DNA from: Sterolibacterium sp.
GTDB lineage: Bacteria > Pseudomonadota > Gammaproteobacteria > Burkholderiales > Rhodocyclaceae
DNA: 64,000 nt
Direction: 5' to 3'
Assembly: GCA_028713555.1 (NCBI GenBank)
Contig: JAQTOA010000010.1
Span: forward strand, 67,824 to 131,823
Each line of letters starts with the position of its first letter. The stretch's first letter is position 1. The translations under genes were made by a program, and so were the position numbers. The notes beneath the pieces were generated by a model. That model made no database searches and was not told where the DNA came from. It worked only from the letters and a program-made list of their open reading frames with translations. Of this stretch, positions 54,764-64,000 are shown one piece after another.

Positions 54764-54787
54764 AAAAGGCGGCCGCAGCCGCCTTTT
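54764..54787. terminator. Bidirectional terminator between rlmD and the YccA-like gene
   Basis: A 10-bp stem, AAAAGGCGGC at 54764-54773 and GCCGCCTTTT at 54778-54787, with A and T tracts on both sides and a CGCA loop. It serves the convergent genes on both strands. Confidence 0.9.
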
Positions 54788-54809
54788 CCAAAACATCGGC
54801 GAAACAGCG

Positions 54810-55517
54810 TCAGTCGCGCTGCCCGGTAAATGCCATCAACAGGCTCAACAAATTGACGAAGATGTTGTAGATGTCGAGATACACGGCCAAGGTGGCGCTG
54901 ATATAGTTGGTTTCGCCACCATGAACGATGCGGTTGATGTCAAACAGGATATACGCGGAGAAAATCCCTACGGCCAGCGCCGAGATGACCAGGGATAGCA
55001 CCGGAATCTGGAAGAAGGCATTGGCCAGCGCCGCGACCAGGATCAGGACCAGGCCGGCAAAGAGAAACTTGCCGATGCCGCTGAAGTCGCGCTTGGTGGT
55101 CGATGCGACTCCCGCCAGGGTGACGAAAATGGCGCCGGTACCGCCGGCCGCCAGAGCGATCAGCGTGCCGCCATTGGACAAGCCCAAGGCAACCCGGAGA
55201 ATTCCGGAAAGCATCAGTCCCATGAAGAAGGTGAAGCCGAGCAGCAACACCACGCCCATGCCGCTGTTCTTGGTCTTCTCGATGCCCCACATGAAGCCCC
55301 AGGCGATGCCGAGGAACAGCAGGAAACCCATCACCGGGCTGCCGGCAAAGAAGGAGAAGTGCGCCTGTATGCCGACAAGTGCGCCCAGCACCGTCGGGAT
55401 CATCGACAGTGCCAGCAGGAAATAGGTGTTGCGCAGCACGCGATTTTGCTGCTGGGCAATGCCTAGAATGACATTGGTCGGGGTCTGACCCCAAATCTGT
55501 TCATTATTGGGTTGCAT
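54810..55517 (-). CDS. Bax inhibitor-1/YccA family membrane protein
   Basis: A 235-residue protein with seven hydrophobic segments. The family marks are VLRNTYFLLALSMIPTVLGA at the start, the acidic-residue helix region FDINRIVHGGETNYISATLAVYLDIYN (residues about 188-214) and a C-terminal FVNLLSLLMAFTGQRD. E. coli YccA inhibits the FtsH protease on SecY; the role here is probably similar. Confidence 0.93.
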   Translation of the reverse strand: MQPNNEQIWGQTPTNVILGIAQQQNRVLRNTYFLLALSMIPTVLGALVGIQAHFSFFAGSPVMGFLLFLGIAWGFMWGIEKTKNSGMGVVLLLGFTFFMGLMLSGILRVALGLSNGGTLIALAAGGTGAIFVTLAGVASTTKRDFSGIGKFLFAGLVLILVAALANAFFQIPVLSLVISALAVGIFSAYILFDINRIVHGGETNYISATLAVYLDIYNIFVNLLSLLMAFTGQRD

Positions 55518-55586
55518 AGTGCATTTTCCTCCGTTGAACGAGCAAGTGTTAGCTAAGACTAGCGGATATGGTTGAAAGTTTCAATG

Positions 55587-55640
55587 ACTAGTGCCCGAAG
55601 TTGGGTTTAGGGTACTAGTGCCTGAAGTTGTTTCTGGGGT
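55587..55640. repeat. Two tandem 27-bp repeats
   Basis: Units 55587-55613 and 55614-55640 both start ACTAGTGCC and end GGGGT or AGGGT; 22 of 27 positions are identical. They lie between the YccA-like gene and the rpsP promoter. Function unknown. Confidence 0.7.
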
Positions 55641-55713
55641 ATTTGCGCGACATGATTTGCGCCCGGTGCGCTTTATGCAGTAAAGAGATGCTCGGCTTGG
55701 CTTCGCCAGTCGA

Positions 55714-55742
55714 TTGATTTTGACGATGTTTTCGCGTATACT
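55714..55742 (+). promoter_or_regulatory. Probable sigma-70 promoter of the rpsP operon
   Basis: TTGATT at 55714-55719 and TATACT at 55737-55742 are separated by 17 bp, about 50 bp upstream of rpsP. Confidence 0.7.
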
Positions 55743-55790
55743 TTCTGGCTTTTCCGATTCCGGATACTGAATTTCTAGGGGTAACGTGCA

Positions 55791-56057
55791 ATGGTTGTCA
55801 TTCGTCTCGCTCGCAGTGGCGCCAAGAAGCGCCCTTTCTACCACATGGTGGTGGCCGATTCACGCAATCGCCGCGATGGCCGTTTCGTCGAGCGGATCGG
55901 TTTTTACAATCCGGTCGCCGCCGAAAACGAACTCGGTCTACGCGTGGATATGCAGCGACTTGGCTACTGGCAAGGCCATGGGGCGCAGTTGTCGCCAACC
56001 GCCGCACGCTTGGTCAAGCAGTTTGGCGCATCTGCCGTAGCCTCCCAAGCCGCCTGA
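55791..56057 (+). CDS. rpsP: 30S ribosomal protein S16
   Basis: An 88-residue S16 with the universal start [20 protein letters not shown] and the [20 protein letters not shown] core. First gene of the conserved rpsP-rimM-trmD-rplS operon. Confidence 0.98.
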   Translation: MVVIRLARSGAKKRPFYHMVVADSRNRRDGRFVERIGFYNPVAAENELGLRVDMQRLGYWQGHGAQLSPTAARLVKQFGASAVASQAA

Positions 56058-56088
56058 TTCGAGTCAGGAAACCGGGGGAGCCCAGGGC

Positions 56089-56595
56089 ATGATCGTCCTG
56101 GGTCGTATCGTCGGCACCTACGGCTTGCGCGGTTGGGTGAAGTTGCATCCCATGGGCGATGACTTCAACGCCTTGGGGGAAATGCCGCAGTGGTGGCTGG
56201 GTCCGGTTGCTGACGGCGAGGTATGGACGCCCTATGCAATCCATGCCCTCAAGGCACACGGTAAGGGATGGGTAGTCAAGTTTGCTGGGGTTGACGATTG
56301 CAACGCCGCGCAGACCATTGATGGCAATTACGTTGCGGCACCGCGCGAAGCTTTGCCGATGACGGGAGCGGATGAATACTATTGGGCCGACCTGGTTGGC
56401 CTGGAAGTGGTGAATGGAAAGGGCGAACGGCTTGGTAAGGTGGCCGGGTTACTTTCCACTGGCGCTCACGAAGTGCTTTGTGTGCGCGACGCTGAAGGGA
56501 AAAACGAACGCCTGCTGCCCTTCGTGGCGCAGGTCGTAAAAAACGTGGATAGGGCAAACGGGACGATTTGTGTCGAATGGGGGGCTGATTGGTGA
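56089..56595 (+). CDS. rimM: 16S rRNA processing protein RimM
   Basis: A 168-residue 30S assembly factor that binds S19. The N-terminal barrel begins [19 protein letters not shown], and the PRC-barrel-type C-terminal domain begins near [17 protein letters not shown]. It ends by overlapping trmD by 4 bp (GTGA). Confidence 0.96.
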   Translation: MIVLGRIVGTYGLRGWVKLHPMGDDFNALGEMPQWWLGPVADGEVWTPYAIHALKAHGKGWVVKFAGVDDCNAAQTIDGNYVAAPREALPMTGADEYYWADLVGLEVVNGKGERLGKVAGLLSTGAHEVLCVRDAEGKNERLLPFVAQVVKNVDRANGTICVEWGADW

Positions 56596-57359
56596 GCAAT
56601 GCGCTGAGTCCCCGGTTTGATGTGATCACCTTGTTTCCGGAGATATTCGCGGCGGTGACGCAGTCGGGGATTACCCGGCGCGCGCTGGAAAATGGTTTAT
56701 GGCGGCTGAATTGCTGGAATCCGCGCGATTTCACCGAAGATAATTATCGTAGCGTCGATGATCGGCCCTACGGAGGCGGTCCCGGCATGGTGATGTTGGC
56801 GGCGCCGCTGGAACAGGCGATTGCGGCGGCAAGATTGGCGCGACGTGAAGCCGGCGTGGCAGAAGCGAAAGTGATCTATCTTTCGCCTCAAGGCAGTACG
56901 CTGACGCATGCGCGGGTACTGGAATTGGCGCAGAGCAACGGCGCAATTGTTCTCTGCGGGCGTTATGAGGGAGTGGATCAACGTTTGATCGAGCGTTGTG
57001 TGGATGAGGAAATATCTCTCGGCGACTTTGTGCTTTCTGGCGGTGAAATTGCCGCGCTGGCTTTGATAGATGCCACAGTGCGCCAGTTGCCGGGAGCGTT
57101 GAATGATGCCGAATCGGCAACGGAAGAGTCCTTCGCCACGGGTTTATTCGATTATCCGCACTATACGCGGCCGGAAGATTACGCCGGCATGCGAGTGCCG
57201 GAGGTGCTGCTTTCCGGCAATCATGAGAGAATTCGGCTTTGGCGCCTGAAACAGGCGTTGGGGCGAACCTGGCGGCGGCGGCCCGAGCTCATCGAGCGAC
57301 GGCTGCTTAACCGCGAAGAAACAAGCCTGCTGGAGGAATTTCGGCGGGAGCAAACGTAG
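56592..57359 (+). CDS. trmD: tRNA m1G37 methyltransferase TrmD
   Basis: A 255-residue SPOUT methyltransferase that protects reading frame by methylating G37. Seen are [38 protein letters not shown], and [11 protein letters not shown], which form the trefoil-knot SAM site. The start is the GTG at 56592 that overlaps the rimM stop, rather than the TTG one codon earlier. Confidence 0.97.
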   Translation: MSNALSPRFDVITLFPEIFAAVTQSGITRRALENGLWRLNCWNPRDFTEDNYRSVDDRPYGGGPGMVMLAAPLEQAIAAARLARREAGVAEAKVIYLSPQGSTLTHARVLELAQSNGAIVLCGRYEGVDQRLIERCVDEEISLGDFVLSGGEIAALALIDATVRQLPGALNDAESATEESFATGLFDYPHYTRPEDYAGMRVPEVLLSGNHERIRLWRLKQALGRTWRRRPELIERRLLNREETSLLEEFRREQT

Positions 57360-57462
57360 CAAGCGGCACCGAAGTTTAACTTGGCGCCGCAACAACAACG
57401 GCGCGCATCAGGCTACTGCTCTGCGCGAACGGCCAAAGGCCATGACTTTATGGAGTAATGAC

Positions 57463-57828
57463 ATGAATCTGATCGCGCAACTCGAACAAGAAGAAATTAC
57501 CCGCTTGGGCCGGACCATTCCCGACTTTGCCCCAGGCGACACCGTCGTCGTCCAGGTGAAGGTCAAGGAAGGCGCGCGTGAGCGTACCCAGGCTTACGAA
57601 GGCGTAGTGATCGCCAAGCGCAACCGTGGCCTGAATTCCAGTTTCATCGTCCGCAAGATTTCCGCCGGCGAAGGCGTCGAGCGTACCTTCCAGAGTTACT
57701 CGCCGATGATCGCCAGCATCGAAGTCAAGCGTCGTGGCGCCGTGCGCCGCGCCAAGCTTTACTATTTGCGCGATCGTTCCGGCAAGTCGGCGCGCATCAA
57801 GGAAAAGCTGACCCGCCGCCAAGCCTGA
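57463..57828 (+). CDS. rplS: 50S ribosomal protein L19
   Basis: A 121-residue L19: [20 protein letters not shown] at the start, [20 protein letters not shown] in the middle and [19 protein letters not shown] near the end. The start at 57463 has GGAG at 57452-57455. The 103 bp after trmD form its leader. Confidence 0.97.
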   Translation: MNLIAQLEQEEITRLGRTIPDFAPGDTVVVQVKVKEGARERTQAYEGVVIAKRNRGLNSSFIVRKISAGEGVERTFQSYSPMIASIEVKRRGAVRRAKLYYLRDRSGKSARIKEKLTRRQA

Positions 57829-57843
57829 ACGGCACCTGGTAAA

Positions 57844-57870
57844 CGGGATCTGTCCAACAAACAGATCCCG
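57844..57870. terminator. Hairpin at the end of the rpsP operon
   Basis: A perfect 10-bp stem (CGGGATCTGT at 57844-57853 and ACAGATCCCG at 57861-57870) with a 7-base loop lies between rplS and the convergent folE2. A T tract is lacking, so it may be Rho-assisted or protect the transcript end. Confidence 0.6.
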
Positions 57871-57890
57871 CCGGGCAAGGCATAACGCGT

Positions 57891-58694
57891 TTAGACCCGC
57901 TTATCTTTCTCGATCAGGGCGTAAGCCGAGTGATTGTGGATTGACTCAAAATTTTCAGCTTCCACCACATACGCATCGATACGCTTGTCGGCGTTGAGCA
58001 CGCCGGCGACGTCGCGCACCATGTCTTCGACAAACTTCGGGTTGTCATAGGCGCGCTCGGTCACATACTTCTCGTCGGGGCGTTTCAACAAGCCGAATAG
58101 TTCGCAGGAAGCCTGATCTTCAACCATCCGCACCAGATCTTCGATCCAGATAAAATCGTTGGTCGTCGCCGTGACAGTGACGTGCGAGCGCTGGTTATGG
58201 GCGCCACGCGCGGAGATTTTCTTCGAGCAGGGGCAGAGGCTGGTGACCGGCACCACTACCTTGGTGGTCTGGCGATATTTGCCGCCATCCAGGATCTCGC
58301 CGATGAAACAGACTTCGTAATCCATCAGGCTCTTGACCTTGGAAACCGGCGCTTCCTTGTTGATGAAGTAGGGGAAACTCATCTCGACATGGCCGGTCTC
58401 GGCTTCAAGCAACACCACCATGTTCCGCAACATCGATTCGAAATTTTCAACGGATAATTCGCGCTCGTTGGTGTTGAGGATCTCGACGAAGCGTGACATG
58501 TGCGTGCCCTTGAAGTTATGGGGCAAACCGACGTACATGTTGAATACGGCAATGGTGTGCTGCACGCCGCCGTTCTTGTCGAGCACCTTGACCGGGTGAC
58601 GAATGTTCTTGATGCCGACCTTGTTAATCGGCAACTGCCGCGAGTCGGCGCTGCCTTGTACGTCTGCTATGGCCATAATATCCCTGCTGTTCAT
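57891..58694 (-). CDS. folE2: GTP cyclohydrolase FolE2 (type IB)
   Basis: A 267-residue metal-flexible GTP cyclohydrolase that makes dihydroneopterin triphosphate for folate and queuosine-type pathways. Family marks are [20 protein letters not shown], the active-site Cys in [20 protein letters not shown] and the C-terminal [11 protein letters not shown]. The start at 58694 has AGGAGAG just upstream. FolE2 is often used when zinc is limiting; no zinc-uptake regulator site was recognised here. Confidence 0.95.
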   Translation of the reverse strand: MNSRDIMAIADVQGSADSRQLPINKVGIKNIRHPVKVLDKNGGVQHTIAVFNMYVGLPHNFKGTHMSRFVEILNTNERELSVENFESMLRNMVVLLEAETGHVEMSFPYFINKEAPVSKVKSLMDYEVCFIGEILDGGKYRQTTKVVVPVTSLCPCSKKISARGAHNQRSHVTVTATTNDFIWIEDLVRMVEDQASCELFGLLKRPDEKYVTERAYDNPKFVEDMVRDVAGVLNADKRIDAYVVEAENFESIHNHSAYALIEKDKRV

Positions 58695-58791
58695 GGGATG
58701 CTCTCCTAGGATGGATTGAGGTGGGCATCGCCTGACATACCAAATGCGCACCGATAAACCAGACCTATTCTAGCAAGCCCGACAAAATCGA

Positions 58792-60672
58792 TCAACTATT
58801 GTTTCCGAGCGCCTTATTCACACTACTGACAATCCCGGAAGCATCCAAACCCAACTGAGCCAGCAGCGTGGCTGAATCGCCGTGATCAATGAAGCGATCT
58901 GGCAAGCCAAGTCTCAGTAGCGATGTATTCGGCGCCAATTCTTCAAGACAACGGGCGATTTCAGCGCCTGCGCCGCCGATCAAGGCATTTTCCTCGATAC
59001 TCACCAAGAGTTGGTGGTCTGCCGCCAGCGCCCTGACCAGTTCGCGGTCAAGCGGTTTAACAAAACGCATGTTGGCTACCGTGGCATCCAGTTCTTCCGC
59101 AGCGGCGAGCACCGGCGTCAGCATGCTGCCGAAGGCGAGCAGAGCTACGCGCTGGTTGTTATTGCCGCTGTTATTTCCAATGCGGCGCCGGATTTCACCT
59201 TTGCCGATGGGCAAGCCGTCGAGCGCAGTGTCGAGCGGCACACCGGGGCCGCTGCCGCGCGGATAGCGCACGGCGCTCGGACCTTCGTGGCGGAAGGCGG
59301 TGGTGAACATCCTGCGGCACTCGTTTTCGTCGCTCGGCGTCATCACCAACATGTTGGGGATACAGGTTAGATAGGTCAAATCGAAGGCGCCATTGTGGGT
59401 AGCGCCGTCGGCTCCGACCAAGCCGCTACGGTCGATTGCCAGCATCACCGGCAGATTCTGCAGGGCAATGTCGTGGATCAACTGATCATAGGCCCGCTGC
59501 AGGAAGGTCGAGTATATCGCCACCACCGGCCGCATGCCTTCGCAGGCAAGTCCCGCCGCAAACGTCAGGGCATGTTGTTCGGCGATACCGACATCGTGGT
59601 AGCGTTCGGGAAACTCCTGGGCAAAGCGCACCAGGCCCGAGCCCTCGCGCATCGCCGGAGTGATGCCGATCAGCCGACTATCCTCAGCAGCCATGTCGCA
59701 CAGCCAGTCGCCGAACACCTGGGTATAGGTGAGTTTGCTTGCCTTGCCCGTCTGGATTCCGCCCACAGCGTCGAATTTGGATACCCCGTGATACAAGATC
59801 GGATCGGCCTCAGCCAGCTTGTAGCCTTGGCCTTTGCAGGTGGTGATATGGAGGAACTGCGGGCCGTCCAGCTGTTTCAGGTTTTCAAGTGTCGGAATCA
59901 GGGAGTCCAGGTCGTGACCATTGATCGGGCCGATATAGTTGAAGCCGAATTCCTCAAACAAGGTGCCCGGCACGATCATGCCTTTGACATGCTCTTCGGC
60001 GCGCTTGGCGAATTCCAGCATCGACGGCATTACCGACAACACCTTCTCGCCGGCGCGGCGGGCGGCGTTGAAGGTGCGCCCCGAAAACAGACGCGCCAAG
60101 TACTTGTTGAGCGCCCCCACCGGCGGAGAAATCGACATGTCGTTATCATTGAGAATCACCAGCAGATTGGCGTCAACGACACCGGCATTGTTGAGCGCTT
60201 CGAAAGCCAGTCCGGCAGACATGGCGCCGTCGCCAATGATGGCCACGATGCGGCGCCCCTCGCCCTTGTCGCGGGCGGCAACCGCCATGCCCAAAGCCGC
60301 CGAAATCGAAGTCGAGGAATGGCCGACGCCGAAGGTGTCGTATTCACTTTCGACACGCCGCGGGAAACCTGAAATGCCATCCAGCATGCGCAAGCGGGCC
60401 ATGCCGGCACGGCGACCGGTGAGTATCTTGTGAGCATAAGTTTGGTGGCCGACGTCCCAAACCAGCCGATCATGCGGGGTGTCGAAAACGTAATGCAGGG
60501 CGATGGTCAGCTCTATCGTGCCGAGATTCGAGGAAAGATGGCCGCCGGTCTGCGCCACAGATTCAATCAGGAATGCGCGCAGCTCGCTGGCAAGCTGCAC
60601 CAGATCCTGCCGCTCCAACTGGCGCAGATCGGCAGGAAGATTGACGGTATCAAGGAGTGGCGTTTCAGACAT
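58792..60672 (-). CDS. dxs: 1-Deoxy-D-xylulose-5-phosphate synthase Dxs
   Basis: A 626-residue thiamine-diphosphate enzyme that condenses pyruvate and glyceraldehyde-3-phosphate, the entry to the MEP isoprenoid pathway. The ThDP motif [22 protein letters not shown] with NDNDMSIS is near residues 150-185; [13 protein letters not shown] [17 protein letters not shown] holds the catalytic Glu. The start at 60672 ([17 protein letters not shown]) lies 20 bp after the ispA stop. Last gene of xseB-ispA-dxs. Confidence 0.97.
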   Translation of the reverse strand: MSETPLLDTVNLPADLRQLERQDLVQLASELRAFLIESVAQTGGHLSSNLGTIELTIALHYVFDTPHDRLVWDVGHQTYAHKILTGRRAGMARLRMLDGISGFPRRVESEYDTFGVGHSSTSISAALGMAVAARDKGEGRRIVAIIGDGAMSAGLAFEALNNAGVVDANLLVILNDNDMSISPPVGALNKYLARLFSGRTFNAARRAGEKVLSVMPSMLEFAKRAEEHVKGMIVPGTLFEEFGFNYIGPINGHDLDSLIPTLENLKQLDGPQFLHITTCKGQGYKLAEADPILYHGVSKFDAVGGIQTGKASKLTYTQVFGDWLCDMAAEDSRLIGITPAMREGSGLVRFAQEFPERYHDVGIAEQHALTFAAGLACEGMRPVVAIYSTFLQRAYDQLIHDIALQNLPVMLAIDRSGLVGADGATHNGAFDLTYLTCIPNMLVMTPSDENECRRMFTTAFRHEGPSAVRYPRGSGPGVPLDTALDGLPIGKGEIRRRIGNNSGNNNQRVALLAFGSMLTPVLAAAEELDATVANMRFVKPLDRELVRALAADHQLLVSIEENALIGGAGAEIARCLEELAPNTSLLRLGLPDRFIDHGDSATLLAQLGLDASGIVSSVNKALGNNS

Positions 60673-60691
60673 GAAGCTCGGATAGCTTAAA

Positions 60692-61579
60692 TTAGAAGTG
60701 GCGGTCAACGATAAAATCAGTCAGTTCGCCGAGCCGTTGGGCGGCTTCTCCGAAGGGCGCCAAGGCGGCGTTCGCGGTTGCGCGCAATTCGGCGGCCTTT
60801 TCCTTGGCCTGCGCGAGGCCCAGCAGACTGACGTAGGTGGGCTTGTGTTGTGCGGCATCCTTGCCGGCAGTCTTGCCGAGTGTCGCAGTGTCGGCTTCGC
60901 TGTCGAGGATGTCATCGACCACCTGAAACAGCAAACCTGCGGTCTTGGCGTAGTGATCAAGGCCCGCCAGTTCGGGCGCCGACAGCGGCTTGCCGCATTG
61001 GGCGCCAAGCAGCACGGCGGCGCGGATCAACGCTCCAGTCTTGTGGATGTGCATGAACTCCAGTTCGGTCAGCGACAAAGGCTGGCCGACAGCATCCAGG
61101 TCGATCGCCTGGCCGCCGGCCATGCCGCGCGACCCGCTGGCTTGTGCGAGCAAGCGCAGCATATCGAGCTGGCGTGTGGCGTCAGCCTCCAGCGGATATT
61201 CGGCGAGCAGTTGAAAAGCCAGTGACTGTAGAGCATCACCGGTCAACAAAGCAGTGGCTTCGCCGAATTCGACATGGCAGGTTGGCTTGCCGCGGCGTAA
61301 AACATCGTCATCCATACAGGGGAGGTCGTCATGTACCAGCGAATAGGCGTGGATCAATTCCACCGCAGCTGCCGGGTTGTCGAGACGCGAAAGGTCGGCG
61401 CTGGCCAGTTCGCCGCCAGCATAGCAGAGCAGGGGCCTGACGCGTTTTCCTCCCCCGAGCGTGGCATAGCGCATGGCTTGATGCAGTCGCTGCGGAGCAA
61501 TATTTGCGGACGGCAGAAGTCTGTCGAGATAGCTCTCGGTACGCCGCTGCATGGTTTCCATCCAGGCGAAAAAATCCAT
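60692..61579 (-). CDS. ispA: Farnesyl diphosphate synthase IspA
   Basis: A 295-residue trans-prenyltransferase. The first Asp-rich motif is DDLPCMDDD, preceded by LIHAYSLVH; the second is DDILD in [17 protein letters not shown]. It makes C15 farnesyl diphosphate from DMAPP and IPP. The start at 61579 lies 7 bp after the xseB stop; the longer frame is a shadow. Confidence 0.96.
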   Translation of the reverse strand: MDFFAWMETMQRRTESYLDRLLPSANIAPQRLHQAMRYATLGGGKRVRPLLCYAGGELASADLSRLDNPAAAVELIHAYSLVHDDLPCMDDDVLRRGKPTCHVEFGEATALLTGDALQSLAFQLLAEYPLEADATRQLDMLRLLAQASGSRGMAGGQAIDLDAVGQPLSLTELEFMHIHKTGALIRAAVLLGAQCGKPLSAPELAGLDHYAKTAGLLFQVVDDILDSEADTATLGKTAGKDAAQHKPTYVSLLGLAQAKEKAAELRATANAALAPFGEAAQRLGELTDFIVDRHF

Positions 61580-61586
61580 CAAGGAA

Positions 61587-61850
61587 TTATGCTTCCCGCT
61601 CGTCGGAGGTAAATTTGCCTGGAGAAGGTTCGAACTCTTGCAATCCGGCATTTTCGAGTACCAGTAACTTCCGCTCGGCGGTAGCAAGCGTCTCCTGGCA
61701 GTGTTTGAGAAGTCCCGCGCCACGCTCATAAGCGGCCAAGGATTCCTCCAAGGGAAGCTGTCCAGCCTCCAGGTCGCGGACGATGGCTTCGAGTTCAGCC
61801 AGGGCGGCCTCGAATGTGACGGGCTGACTATTGCGAGAGGACTTGACCAT
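61587..61850 (-). CDS. xseB: Exodeoxyribonuclease VII small subunit XseB
   Basis: An 87-residue helical protein with FEAALAELEAIVRDLEAGQL and LPLEESLAAYERGAGLLKHCQ, the family core. It binds the large subunit XseA (not in the window). First gene of xseB-ispA-dxs, a common proteobacterial order. Confidence 0.95.
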   Translation of the reverse strand: MVKSSRNSQPVTFEAALAELEAIVRDLEAGQLPLEESLAAYERGAGLLKHCQETLATAERKLLVLENAGLQEFEPSPGKFTSDEREA

Positions 61851-62103
61851 AAGGTGCAACGTCGGCTGTCGGCGCAACGTAGTTCGCGGCAAAGATGTGA
61901 AAATAACGCATTCTGCGCCATCAGGTCAAACTTCGCGCAAACCCAATCCAAAATGCAGGCCCTAACGTCACGTTATAATTGGCATTTTCGGGTTATGGGC
62001 TGGGGAATACCAATCAGCCTTGGAAGAGGCGTGACACACTTCCATGAATTCTTCCGGCGCGTCATTGAAACTTATTTCTGAAACAAGGGGCGCGCACTAG
62101 TAA

Positions 62104-62973
62104 ATGCAATCTTTGTGGATGGTTGCGGCGAGCCTGCTGTTCGCCTGCATGGGTGTTTGCGTCAAGCTCGGCAGCGCGCAATTTTCAGCGGCTGAGCTGG
62201 TGTTCTATCGAGGCGCCATCGCCTTGCTGCTGGTTTATGGCTACGTCCTGGTCACCGGGCTGCCGCTGGCGACAAAACATTGGCGGATCCACTTCACGCG
62301 CAGCATTGCCGGCTTTGTCTCGCTGGTGATGTACTTCTACGCCATCAGCATGGTTCCGCTGGCCTTGGCGGTGACGCTCAATTACACCTCGCCGCTGTTT
62401 CTGGCTTTGCTGCTGGTTTTCTGGCAGCGCGAAAAGGTGGGGCCACTGCTGTTTGTTGCCATGACGGCGGGATTCATCGGGGTAATCCTGCTGCTGCGCC
62501 CGACCTGGCATTCCGGGCAATTGACCGGTGGCCTGTTCGGACTCGGTTCCGGCATCGTATCCAGCATCGCCTATCTGAATGTACGCAGGCTCGGCGAACT
62601 GGGCGAACCGGAATGGCGCACAGTGTTTTATTTTTCATTGATCTCGGCCGTCGGCGGCCTGCCCTGGGTTCTGGCGGGCACCGGGTCAGGGCCAACATGG
62701 CACGCCATCGATGGACGCGGCTGGCTGCTGCTGCTCGGCGTTGGCGGTTTCGGGGCGCTCGCCCAACTCAGCATGACCCGCGCCTACAAGCACGGCAAAA
62801 CCATGGTCAGCGCCAGTCTGGCCTACAGCACGGTGGTATTTTCCAGCCTGTTCGGCATGTGGTTGTGGGACGAGACGCTGCCTCTGATCGCCCAATTGGG
62901 TGCCGGCCTGATCCTCGCCAGCGGCATACTTGCCAGCACTTTCTCGAAAGCCGCACCGGTCGAGCAGGATTGA
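62104..62973 (+). CDS. EamA/DMT-superfamily transporter
   Basis: A 289-residue inner-membrane protein with about ten hydrophobic helices in two EamA repeats (MVAASLLFACMGVCVKL at the start; SASLAYSTVVFSSLFGMWLW in the second). The substrate is unknown; amino-acid, nucleotide-sugar and S-adenosylmethionine carriers all occur in this family. The 250 bp before it, divergent from xseB, hold no other gene. Confidence 0.9.
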   Translation: MQSLWMVAASLLFACMGVCVKLGSAQFSAAELVFYRGAIALLLVYGYVLVTGLPLATKHWRIHFTRSIAGFVSLVMYFYAISMVPLALAVTLNYTSPLFLALLLVFWQREKVGPLLFVAMTAGFIGVILLLRPTWHSGQLTGGLFGLGSGIVSSIAYLNVRRLGELGEPEWRTVFYFSLISAVGGLPWVLAGTGSGPTWHAIDGRGWLLLLGVGGFGALAQLSMTRAYKHGKTMVSASLAYSTVVFSSLFGMWLWDETLPLIAQLGAGLILASGILASTFSKAAPVEQD

Positions 62974-63006
62974 TATACTGTGCCTATCGTGTCCTAAGGA
63001 TTATCC

Positions 63007-63366
63007 ATGATCACCACCGACCATCAGGACCATCTGGTTTCCGTCACCGTCTTCGGCGAATTCACGCTAGCCGATTTCAAGGAATTCGAAGAATACGCGC
63101 TCAGCAATATTCAGTCCGAAGGGCCACTGAGCCTGTTCTTCGATTTGCGCCAGATGGCTGATTTCACTGTCGACGTGGCGTGGGAGGAAATCAAGTTTTC
63201 GCGCCAGCACCCACACGACTTCGTCCGTATCGCCGTGCTGACCGGGAGCCAATGGATCGCCTGGAGCGCCTGGTTGTCGCAAGCCTTCGTCGATGCCGAC
63301 CTGCGTGTCTTCGGCGAAGAAAGCGAAGCTCGCCTCTGGCTGGCGCAAGGCGGACAGACCGAGTGA
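63007..63366 (+). CDS. Small SpoIIAA/STAS-like protein
   Basis: A 119-residue soluble protein that fits the SpoIIAA-like (STAS fold) family: VSVTVFGEFTLADFKEFEEYA, LSLFFDLRQMADFTVD, FVRIAVLTGSQWIAWSAWLS and VFGEESEARLWL. Family members may bind hydrophobic ligands. Its stop overlaps the GTG start of the sulfurtransferase by 4 bp, so the two are co-translated. Confidence 0.82.
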   Translation: MITTDHQDHLVSVTVFGEFTLADFKEFEEYALSNIQSEGPLSLFFDLRQMADFTVDVAWEEIKFSRQHPHDFVRIAVLTGSQWIAWSAWLSQAFVDADLRVFGEESEARLWLAQGGQTE

Positions 63367-64000
63367 ATCATCTGTTGGTCAGCACCGCCGAAGTTGCGGC
63401 ACAGCTCAGCAATCCGGAATGGCGCGTGTTTGATTGCCGCCATGATCTCCAGCAGGTCGAGTATGGCGCGCAGGCCTATGCCAAGGCGCACATTCCAGGC
63501 GCCCTGTTCCTGCATCTCGACCGCGACCTGTCCGGTCCGAAAACGGGCAGGAACGGACGCCATCCCCTGCCGGCGCCCGAGAGCTTCGCGCGGAGAATGG
63601 CGCAATGCGGCGTCAGCACGAATACCCAGGTGATCGCCTACGATAATGAAGGCAGCATTTTCGCGGCGCGTCTTTGGTGGTTGTTGCGTTGGCTTGGCCA
63701 CCGTAATGTGGCGGTACTGAACGGCGGTCTGGCTGGTTGGAAGCGCGCTAAGCTGCCGCTCGACGACGCCAAGCCAACGGTAGCGCCGACGCGCTTCGTG
63801 GCGCAACCCGGCATGGAAAGTCCTGCTCCGGTCGATGCCGAGTACGTACTGACGCATCTCGAAACGTCGAACATGTTGCTGGTTGATGCGCGCAGCCCGG
63901 AACGCTTCCGCGGCGAGAACGAAACGCTGGACTTGGTCGGCGGCCATATTCCGGGCGCGATCAACCGTTTCCACTTCGACAATCTCGATGACTCCGGCTG
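63363..64000 (+). CDS. sseA: Sulfurtransferase with tandem rhodanese domains (SseA-like), 3' end outside window
   Basis: The GTG at 63363 overlaps the preceding stop (GTGA). The first, inactive rhodanese domain is complete (VFDCRHDLQQVEYGAQAYAK; HIPGALFLHLDRDLSGPKTG; WWLLRWLGHRNVAVLNGGLAGW). The second begins with LLVDARSPERFRGENE and GGHIPGAINRF, then the window ends before the active-site Cys loop. Thiosulfate or 3-mercaptopyruvate sulfurtransferase activity is likely. About 212 residues are visible. Confidence 0.9.
   Translation, partial: MNHLLVSTAEVAAQLSNPEWRVFDCRHDLQQVEYGAQAYAKAHIPGALFLHLDRDLSGPKTGRNGRHPLPAPESFARRMAQCGVSTNTQVIAYDNEGSIFAARLWWLLRWLGHRNVAVLNGGLAGWKRAKLPLDDAKPTVAPTRFVAQPGMESPAPVDAEYVLTHLETSNMLLVDARSPERFRGENETLDLVGGHIPGAINRFHFDNLDDSG

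Overview
The window looks like the chromosome of a high-GC betaproteobacterium, probably of the Rhodocyclales/Sterolibacteriaceae type. This is inferred from the protein families and gene order (rpsP-rimM-trmD-rplS, folE2, dxs-ispA-xseB, lgt next to ilvD, a liv operon) and from strong G/C bias at third codon positions; no rRNA or tRNA gene is present to fix the taxonomy. Most of the window is ordinary housekeeping sequence, interrupted by AT-richer accessory patches.

Layout. 0-5 kb: end of an unidentified gene, an old-yellow-enzyme reductase, a VOC protein, lgt and ilvD. 5-6.6 kb: a transferred patch with a BglII/BstYI-type restriction endonuclease and a second nuclease-like gene, followed by a duplicated, diverged ilvD 3' end. 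6.7-11.4 kb: three toxin-antitoxin modules (GNAT/DUF1778, CcdB/CcdA, Doc/AbrB) around a YyaL-type thioredoxin-domain protein and a small cytochrome c. 11.5-16.4 kb: a complete branched-chain amino-acid-type ABC importer (livKHMGF). 16.4-19 kb: small envelope proteins, a Spy-like protein and a 2Fe-2S flavin reductase. 19-28.4 kb: an SDR, an rRNA methyltransferase, a globin-like protein without the usual haem ligand, msbA, ttcA, a pteridine-reductase-like SDR, a decayed antitoxin, tcdA and a MidA-like methyltransferase. Two 268-269 bp composite palindromic elements of identical architecture lie in this stretch.

28.6-39.4 kb: a MacAB-like efflux operon (adaptor, ATPase, two permeases) is split by a 6.3 kb defence island with a type I restriction system (hsdR-hsdM-hsdS) and a Panacea/SocA-like antitoxin with its toxin. 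The antitoxin promoter carries two DnaA boxes, and hsdM carries an in-frame palindromic repeat. 39.7-43 kb: a PilZ protein, an Atm1-type ABC exporter and a double-receiver response regulator.

43.1-51.4 kb holds the most interesting gene set: one tightly overlapping operon, kaiC-kaiB-(PAS/GAF/GGDEF/EAL/REC)-(PAS histidine kinase)-(REC/HD-GYP). It joins clock-type Kai proteins directly to phosphorelay and cyclic-di-GMP enzymes and has no kaiA. 52-64 kb: a collagen-like lipoprotein, dsbB, rlmD, a YccA-type membrane protein, the rpsP operon, folE2, dxs-ispA-xseB, a DMT transporter, a small STAS-like protein and the start of a sulfurtransferase cut by the window edge.

No transposase, integrase, prophage or CRISPR array was seen. 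Start codons were often moved inward from the longest frame by ribosome-binding site, operon overlap or family N-terminus; each case is stated.
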